Source of the DNA: Collybiopsis luxurians FD-317 M1
Taxonomy: Eukaryota; Basidiomycota; Agaricomycetes; Agaricales; Omphalotaceae
NCBI GenBank assembly: GCA_000827265.1
Contig: KN834759.1
Span: forward strand, 539,666-603,665
Direction: 5' to 3'
DNA: 64,000 bases
Shown: positions 57,137-64,000 of the stretch, one piece after another
How the letters are laid out: every line of letters begins with the position of its first letter
Numbering within the stretch: position 1 is the stretch's first letter
Position numbers and translations under genes: made by a program
The notes under the pieces: model-generated
What the model saw: only the letters and a program-made list of their open reading frames with translations
Told to the model about the DNA's origin: nothing
Database searches by the model: none

Positions 57137-58542
57137 TTACAGGTGTTCGGGATTCTTGATCAGAAGATCTACATTGTCAAATCTGCGCATGATAGTGAAC
57201 ACCGCATCATAAGAAAATCTACCCTCGAACGTTTCCTTGAACCTGCCCTCGTCAAATATCAATTTTGGTGACGAATTTGGTTCGGCGAGGAGCGCCTCCT
57301 CCACTTCGATCTGCTTCAATCCGAGTGCGTTGAGGCCCTTACACAGGGCCGAACGTATTCGCTCAAGCCAAACGCTGAATGATTTGAAGAATTCCTGAAT
57401 CGGAGCGTTCCAATGCAGGTGTGTAAGAAATTTATACTTGTGTCCAGAGACAGCATCGTACGAGTCAGTGAACCAAGTTCGATATGGTGCATCTGCTCTC
57501 TTGATTGGCCTGCGGGGCTTGTGATAGTGACAAGCCAAGATGAGCATCACGTAGAAGATTGACTCCAAGTCGTAGCGATATAGCAGTGGTCCTTGCCACG
57601 AAAGTTCCTGTTGTTCAAATGCCATATACGGTCTGGTTCCGGTTCGATGCTCAGAAGTAGAGGAAGGGTGATCCGGATCGTCAAGGATAGTGGCTAGATC
57701 AAAATCATTCAGGACGCCGTGAATTTGATTCTCTGGGCCTACACGGCGAAACATGATATTTGCCTGGCTAATATCCCGGTGAAGGATCCGTGGATATTTG
57801 TAGATCCATTCGTGACCTGGTGAGGTCATTCCAGTCAGAAAAAGTGACATCGAAGACAAGAAAAATGTAACGCACATTGCAAGATGTCAAAGAACACTTG
57901 AGCAAATTCCAAAGGGGCTTCCAATTCCATCAAATTGTAAAGCTCTTCTTGAATTAAACCTCGCAAAGCTCGCTCCTCACACTGATCACCTAGCTTGACC
58001 TCGAGGCTGCTCTGAGTGTTCATGTCGCGGAAAGGCTCGGTGAACGACCAGTAGAGTTTTGGGAGATGATTAAGGACCCAGTTGTGCTGCAGTTGAGCCG
58101 CCTCGTCTGTACACCTTCCAATGATGTAGTCCTCTGCAGGGTGGCTTTTGTTATGGAGGCTGAGTTTCATGGCCAGCCGAAGCCCCTTCCAATTGCAATC
58201 TCCGTCCTGTTTCGAATACTGGCAAGGCTCTGCCTTACAAGCACACTTGATGCGACAAACAACTGTTCCTCGACCATTGGGTCTTTTGAACTCGAAATGC
58301 GACAAGACGCGATCTATGATAACACGACGCGTCCGAGGCTTCCCACTTGCGTCTTCGCCGTAGGGAAAGGTATACAGACAACCCTCTGCAATGCTACTAA
58401 ACGAACGCTTCAGGCCATTGCTATTATTCTCTGCATGCACTCTGTATTCTGTTTGGCTACTAGTGGAATTGCTCATGAAATGAGAAGAAGATAAAGCGTA
58501 AGTTATTAGGCGCTCAGTCAGAGTCAACGGTTTCGCGGTCAC
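57137..58542 (-). CDS. FunK1-type fungal protein kinase, copy 1
   Basis: Two exons, 57876-58542 and 57137-57816, with a 59-nt intron; the join reads DILQCHEWIYKYP and gives up to 448 residues. Kinase landmarks: KGLRLAMKLSL (candidate ATP-binding lysine), DEAAQLQHNWVLNHLPKLYW, LHRDISQANIMF (catalytic loop, HRD intact), VLNDFDLATI (DFD in place of DFG, usual in FunK1), GTRPYMAFEQ and LLYRYDLESIFYVMLI. FunK1 (fungal-type kinase PF17667) is expanded in mushrooms; its roles are mostly unknown. Compared with the family, the long region before the kinase core is missing. A start at 58476 (MSNSTSSQ) is also possible because the relic copy 3 has a matching MSSPTSSE. This is the only copy here without a lesion. 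Confidence 0.85.
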
Positions 58543-59256
58543 GTTACTCTTTGTCCCCTCGAGCCTCGTTCGACGTTGTCGTTAGCCGCCACCGAGATCA
58601 TGACTTGCTATCGACCCCGCATAGCGGCGGGCTGAATTATAGACGGCTGGTCTGGTCAACCTAACTACTATACACCAGAGGCAAGCCCTATGCGCTTGCT
58701 TGTCGAGTAGCAGTAGGGTAGCGGGACGGAACCGCGGCTCGCTTCTCAGAAGGCTGACGCACCTGGGGTTACATATAGAGGAACAGGGACAAATATGTAA
58801 ATACACATATACTGTATCATCAACTCGAGTCCATCCGCAACTTTGGATTTAATCATACATGTGATCCTTTTTTTGAGGTCCACATTGAATCTGCAGGATC
58901 ACGTATTCAAACCAAGGCCAAGAGAGATTTTAATCATTGGGCCCAGACAAGACACAGACAGGAGGATATCGGAGACGCATAACAGCATGCAGAGCTCGAG
59001 GAAGTTTGCAAAGTTTGTCAGCAAGACAAACGTCTCTCTTTTTTGAAAACTGATCCAACTAAGTCCGATCTAATTGAAACATGGGTGAACGGAATAACGA
59101 ACGAAACATTTGCAGAACAATTATATTCCGGTTGTATAAGTAAAGACAAAAACTTTGTGGACAGCAAAACGAAAGCGACGAGGAATAGGCTGCCAGTTCA
59201 AAGGGAGGCAACACGGGAACAACAAAAAGAAAGAACAAGAACTATGCCGAAGTGGT
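58543..59256. other. FunK1-array spacer, type B
   Basis: 58790-59260 matches 61420-61925 (CATCAACTCGAGTCCATC, CATACATG, AGACAGGACACAGA-like and GGACAGCAAAACGAAAGC blocks). It is a repeated spacer between kinase copies, upstream of copy 1 and copy 2's 3' end. No gene was recognised. Confidence 0.55.
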
Positions 59257-60810
59257 CTACATATGTTCAGGATTCTTTATTATAAGATTTGCCTTGTTGA
59301 ATGTGCGCATGACACCAAACATCACATCATAGGAAAATAGACCATCAAATGTCTCTTTGAGATTTGCCTCGTCAGCCAGCGACACATTCGACAAAGGCTG
59401 CTCGGTAAGGAGAGCACGCTCCCTCTCCATCTCCTTCGATCCGAGCGCCACAATGCCATCACGCAGGGCCAAACATATCAGCCTGAGCCAAATGTCCAAC
59501 AGTTTGAAGAATTCCTGAATTGGGGGGTTCCAATATCCGCGTCGTGTAAGAACATTATACTTGTGTTCGGAGACAGCATCATACGAGTCGGTGAACCAGT
59601 TTCGATATGGAGCATTTGCTTTCTCCACCGGCTTGGATGGAGTCTGATAGTGACAGGCCAAGATGAGCATCACATAGAAAATTGACTCCAGGTTGTGGCG
59701 ATATAAGAGCGGTCCTTGCTATGAAGATTCCTGTTGTTCGAACGCCATGTAGGGTTTAGTTCCGGTTCGATGCTTAGAGGAAGGGGTAGGGTAATCCGGA
59801 TCATTGAGGATGGTGGCAAGGTCGAAATCATTCAGGACACTGTGAAGCTGTTCTTTTGGACCCACATGGCGGAACATGATATTTGCCTGGCTGATGTCGC
59901 GGTGAAGAACTCGCGGATACTTGAACACCCATTCATGGCCTGAAAGAACGACGAATAAGATAAATCGATGCCGAATCAAGAATAATAACATACATTGCAA
60001 GATGTCGAAGAACACCTGAGCAAATTCCCAAATGTCTGTCAACTCCAAGATATTAAACAACTCTTCCTGGATAGTCCCCTGTAAAACTCGCTCCTCATAA
60101 TCATTACCCAGCTTGTCCTTGAGCTTGCTCTGGACACTTGTCTCCAAGAAAGGCTGGCTGAATGACCAGTATACCTTGGGAAGATGATTGAGAACCCAGT
60201 CGTGTTTCAGCTCTGCAGCCTTGTCAGTGCGATGTTTGATGATGTGAGCCTCTGGGGTGCGAGTTACGCTAGGGAAGCTGAGCTTCATGACCAGTCGAAG
60301 CCCCTTCCAGTCGCATTCACCATTTTGCCCCTTATACCTGCATGCCCCCCCACCGCAAGCACATTTGATGCAACAAACTATCGTTCCGCGGCCCAGAATT
60401 CCTTTTGAATGCGACAGGATGCGACCAATGGTAACCGTCCGTGTCCGAGAGTTTCTGTTTGCATCTTCGCCGTAGGGAAAGGTGTAGGAGCAACCATCCA
60501 AGATTTCACTAGACGAGGGCTCTAATTTGTCTTTATTATTCTCTATGAGAATGCCCTTCTCCAGTCGACTGAGGTCCTTGATAAAGTTGGCCGTTGGGCC
60601 CTGAATGATACCACTCTCCACTGTCCGAAGGACGTGTAAGCGCTCAATCATCCTGACGAGGCGCCACTTGGCTTCAGGTTCATAGAGAAAAAGTGTCTAG
60701 AAGATAAACATATTGTTCAATAGCATGCTCATTGAGGAACACGACGCACTGACCTCAGATTGAACGATGGCACTGTAGTCGTAGAAAATAAACCTGACAA
60801 TGGCATCCAA
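59257..60810 (-). pseudogene. FunK1-type kinase, copy 2, with in-frame stop
   Basis: More complete at the N-terminus than copy 1: a 5' exon near 60755-60806 reads DAIVRFIFYDYSAIVQSE, and an intron of about 57 nt leads to TLFLYEPEAKWRLVRMIERL. Both are FunK1 signatures absent from copies 1 and 3. The kinase core follows with VLHRDISQANIMF, VLNDFDLATI and GTKPYMAFEQQ. Where copy 1 has ELSWQGPLLY, copy 2 has ESS, a TAG codon (59719-59721) and then QGPLLY, so a Trp codon has become a stop. The frame continues intact to PEHM and a stop at 59257. Exons further upstream (beyond 60810) were not found. A truncated product or readthrough is possible, but loss of function is more likely. Confidence 0.8.
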
Positions 60811-61929
60811 CAATCACGATGATCGCGTGACCTCGAAACATGTACACTGTTGCACATGTACGGTGCGTAACCCGCCACTTGACCTTAGATCCCGATGTAT
60901 GCAGCTCCGAGCTTTCTGCAAAGGCCGAGGAAGGCACATGCAAATACGATGACTTTTCTGAATCCTTCCTCGACTCAGACAGGCACACAATCATGCATAA
61001 TATTTTGCAGTCACGTTGTCAATTCTTTACTTGCCATTGTCATCAGGATATTAGGAAATATATAATTTTGATAGTTAGGCAGACTTAAGGTTCAAATTGG
61101 GATTTACATTTTCACAGCGGCGAAGTCCAGAGCTTACTTCAGTATTCAGAGCGCAGCGATGGGTGTTAGACTTTTCGAAGTTTTTGATCAGCCTTCAGTG
61201 GTTGTTGCAGCGTTACAAATGATATTGCATCTTGTACAAACTAGTCAGGCGAAAAGGAATCGGTTACCGAATCAAATTTGATTCACAGTCACAGATGAAA
61301 ATACAGAGGAATTCCCGCTGGCCAATGTCCGTGCACAGTTGTTCTTTTTGTTGGGCTCCCAGTGGTTCTTCGAGCAAAGATCAAACAAAAAGTGTACCTT
61401 CTCATATTCAAAACATGTAGATACACATATTACATCAACTCGAGTCCATCGGCAACTTTGAATTGATCGTACATGCAATCCTTCTACAGAACGAGATCCA
61501 CTTTGCATCTGTAGGATACTTACATATCCAAAACAGGCCCTAGTTAGCCAAGAGCAATTTAATCTTTGGACACAGACAGGACACAGAGAGGAGGATTCGA
61601 CATGAGTTTTGTCTTTCAAAGGTAGGACAGAAGCTCGACATCGATCATCTAACAGCATTGAGAGCTTGAAGAAATTTGCAAAGTTTGTCAGCAAGAGAAA
61701 TGTAAACCTACCTCTCTTACTTGAAAGTTGATTCAACTCGGTCTGCTCTAACTGAAACACGGGTGAGCAGCAGAGCAACGAATGAAATATTCGCAGAATA
61801 ATTATATTCAGGTTGTATAAATAAAGACAAAAATGTTTGGGACAGTAAAGCAAAAGCGATGAGAAACAGGTTACGGTTACAAGACAGGAACTACGGAAAG
61901 AAAAAATGAGAGAACTCTGTCAAAGTAGT
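60811..61929. other. FunK1-array spacer, type B
   Basis: 61420-61925 repeats the spacer at 58790-59260. 60811-61420 shows no clear coding exon, although FunK1 N-terminal exons would be expected upstream of copy 2. Confidence 0.45.
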
Positions 61930-63262
61930 CTACATATGTTCAGGATTCTTGATATCAAGATCCACGTTGTTGAACTTGCGCATGATAGCAAATACCACAT
62001 CATAAGAAAATCTACCCTCAAACATTTCCTTGAACATTGCTTCGTCAAATGTCGGTTTCGTTGAAAAGTCGGAGTCAACAAATTCAGCTCTCTCCATTTC
62101 ATCTTCATCCATTTCTACCTGTTTTGATTCAAGTGCGATAATGCCAGAACACAGGGCAAAACGTAGACGCTTGAGCCAAATCTCAAGTAATTGAAAGAAT
62201 TTCCGAGTCGGGGGGTTCCAGTGCCCAAATGTCATAAGTTCACGCTTCTGGGTAGCAACATTCTTGTACGAGTCAGTGAACCAAGATCGATAAGGGGCAT
62301 CCTGATCCTGGGTCTGTGTGCGGGGAGCATCACGTAGGAAATTGACTCCAGATCATGGCGATACAACAGCGGTCCTTGCCACAAAGGTTGTTGTTGTTCA
62401 TAGGCCATGTATGGTTTGGTTCCGATTCAATGCTTACAGGAAGGAGTAGGGTAATCCGGATCATCGAAGATGGTGGCAAGGTCGAAATCATTTAGGACAC
62501 CGTGAAGCTGTTCTTTGGGGTCCACACAGCGGAACATGATATTCGCCTGACTGATGTCGCAGTGAAGAACTCGTGGATATTTGAAGATCCATTCGTGGCC
62601 TAGAGAAGTCATTCTCATTAGAAAAAGTGATGTTGAGGACAGAAATAATGTAACACACATTGCAAGATGTCAAAGAACACTTGAGCAAAATCCAAAGGGG
62701 TTTCCAATTCCATGATATTGTAAAGTTCTTCCTGAACTGTACCCTGCAAAACTCGCTCCTCATAGTAATCACCTAGCTTGGCCTTGAGAAGGCTCTGAGT
62801 GTCCATGTCGGGGAAAGGCTCAGTGAATGACCAGTAGAGTCTGGGGAGATGATTAAGGACCCAGTTGTGCTGCAGTTGAATGGCCTTATTTGTACAACGT
62901 TTAATAGTGAAGTCCTCTGGAGGGTGAATTTTGCTATAAAGGCTGAGTTTCATGACCAGTTGAAGCCCCTTCCAATCGCAGTCTCCATTCTGTTTTGAAA
63001 ACTGACATGGCTCTGCCTTACAAGCACAGTTGATGCGACAAACTACTGTTCCCCAACCATTGAGTCTTTTGAACTTGGAACGCGACAGGACACAGCCTAT
63101 GAGAACACGGTGCGTCCGAGGCTTTCCACTTGCGTCTTCACCGTAAGAAAAGGTATAAGAGCAGCCCTCTATGATGTTACCAAATGGATGCTTCAGATCA
63201 TGGCTATCAGTCTGTATGCACTTGGTATTGTGTTTCGCTACTAGTAGGACTGCTCATGAGAT
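61930..63262 (-). pseudogene. FunK1-type kinase, copy 3, multiply disrupted
   Basis: Closest to copy 1 in its N-terminal part (MSSPTSSETQYQVHTD, then IIEGCSYTFSYGEDASGKP). Lesions, reading 5' to 3': a frameshift just after QVHTD; the catalytic HRD changed to HCD (VLHCDISQANIMF); a stop after PTPSCKH, where copies 1 and 2 read HRTGT; and a deletion of about 30 nt after LESISYVML that removes the ILACHYH block and shifts frame. The C-terminal exon is open again (WNPPTRKFFQLLEIW to IKNPEHM). It cannot make an active kinase. Confidence 0.85.
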
Positions 63263-63848
63263 GGGAAGAAGATAAAGTGTATCACTACAGTAGCCATTTG
63301 CAAGAGTCAAAACATTTTTGCGGTCATGTTACTCTCTGTTTCCCCGTTTACATATTTCACGATTAAAGTTCAGAACGAAAATCTCAGAAGTTGAACTCAA
63401 CGAAATCAGGTTGAAATCATCTACTGAGGTTGTTACTATTGGTAACTCTGTTCTTTGTATTTGACGCACTATATGCTTAAGTAGTACTAGTTTGCAAATG
63501 GTAAGCCTCACCTTGCCTTCGAACCGATAGTCATACGCACTCAAAATAAGGTCTTAGTATGAATCCCGATGGACCAAAATGGATCTAGACAGGGAAACTC
63601 GAATATGTTTTGTCTCTTTTTTATAAGATCGAAGTGTGCTCAAACATGTAAGAGAGTATGAGCTTTGAGTAAGCGAGAAAAGCTTTACAGTAAAACGTAC
63701 GCAGTAGAGCATCGAGGGTGATACAACAATGACATTCAGGTTATAGATATAGATACAGACATTGGGGACAGCAGAACGAAAGTGACGACAGCTAACAGAC
63801 CGACGACAGATGGAAAGGAGCACAAAGAAAAAGAATTGTATCGGTAGT
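63263..63848. other. FunK1-array spacer, type A
   Basis: Upstream of copy 3 and downstream of copy 4. 63430-63848 is related to 56690-57130, the flank of copy 1. No gene was recognised. Confidence 0.45.
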
Positions 63849-64000
63849 CTATAGACGTTCAGGGTTCTTGATTAGAAGATCTACTTTGTCGAATCTGCGC
63901 ATGATAGTAAATAACACATCATAAGAAAACCTACCCCCAAATGTTTCTTTGAACTCTGCCTCGTCAAAAGGCGCGGTTTCACTTGATAGCAAAGTCTGAT
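63849..64000 (-). CDS. FunK1-type kinase, copy 4 (C-terminal end only, cut by window)
   Basis: The last 50 codons of a further FunK1 copy: FDEAEFKETFGGRFSYDVLF, then TIMRRFDKVDLLIKNPERL and a TAG stop at 63849-63851. Similarity to copy 1 is high (FKETFEGRFSYDAVFTIMRR). No lesion is visible in this part, but the kinase core lies beyond the window, so integrity is unknown. Confidence 0.75.
   Translation of the reverse strand, partial: QTLLSSETAPFDEAEFKETFGGRFSYDVLFTIMRRFDKVDLLIKNPERL

Noticed and set aside
1..64000. CRISPR arrays, rRNA, bacterial operons or attachment sites
   Set aside because: Nothing of this kind is visible; the repeats seen are gene-scale duplications, flank markers and one exon array in eukaryotic, intron-rich DNA.

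Overview
The window is nuclear DNA of a filamentous basidiomycete, most likely an Agaricomycete. Reasons: nearly every gene is broken by introns of about 45-65 nt, and the families are typical of mushrooms: FunK1 kinases, a DUF6533 seven-helix membrane protein, F-box proteins, a Cch1 calcium channel and a Helitron with a DUF6570-like region. No prokaryotic features are present. All family assignments come from reading translated motifs and repairing splice junctions by hand; no search was run.

Layout. 1-2285 (+) is an amino-acid permease, followed by a convergent MATE exporter (2409-4432, -). An AT-rich stretch holds a hAT-like TIR element (4781-5309) and a frameshifted Helitron N-terminal fragment (8400-9690, -). 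At 10763-13255 the 3' end of the permease and the whole MATE gene recur as a direct segmental duplicate. Next are two tandem, intact, secretory agmatinase genes (13630-15370 and 16044-17793, +). A third unit keeps only the flanking markers and carries a small secreted protein gene instead (18704-19307, -). 20824-21867 holds a tandem pair of small Tyr/Ser/Asn-rich proteins. Then come a C2H2 zinc-finger protein (-), an OTU deubiquitinase (+), an MDR-family oxidoreductase (+), an F-box protein (+), a possible F-box relic (-) and a large protein with a kinase-like C-terminus (+).

The second half holds a decayed, internally deleted relic of the calcium channel gene (35880-37170, -) and the full-length CCH1-type gene (38681-47086, -). 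It continues with a DUF6533 membrane protein (48388-50479, +), a signal-anchored single-pass protein whose stalk is built from tandem 33-nt micro-exons (51079-52833, -), an uncertain gene (53938-54725, +) and an epoxide hydrolase (54757-56373, -). A tandem array of four FunK1 kinase copies (57137-64000, -) closes the window; one looks intact, two are broken and one is cut by the window edge.

Themes. Tandem and segmental duplication at every scale dominates: gene pairs, whole gene-plus-flank units, relics and even single exons. The duplicated left part (permease, MATE, agmatinase) also uses GC-AG introns unusually often. Possible functional links are amine and amino-acid handling (permease, agmatinase) and calcium or stress signalling (CCH1, FunK1), but these genes are not shown to act together. 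The most unusual structure is the micro-exon array at 51720-52109.
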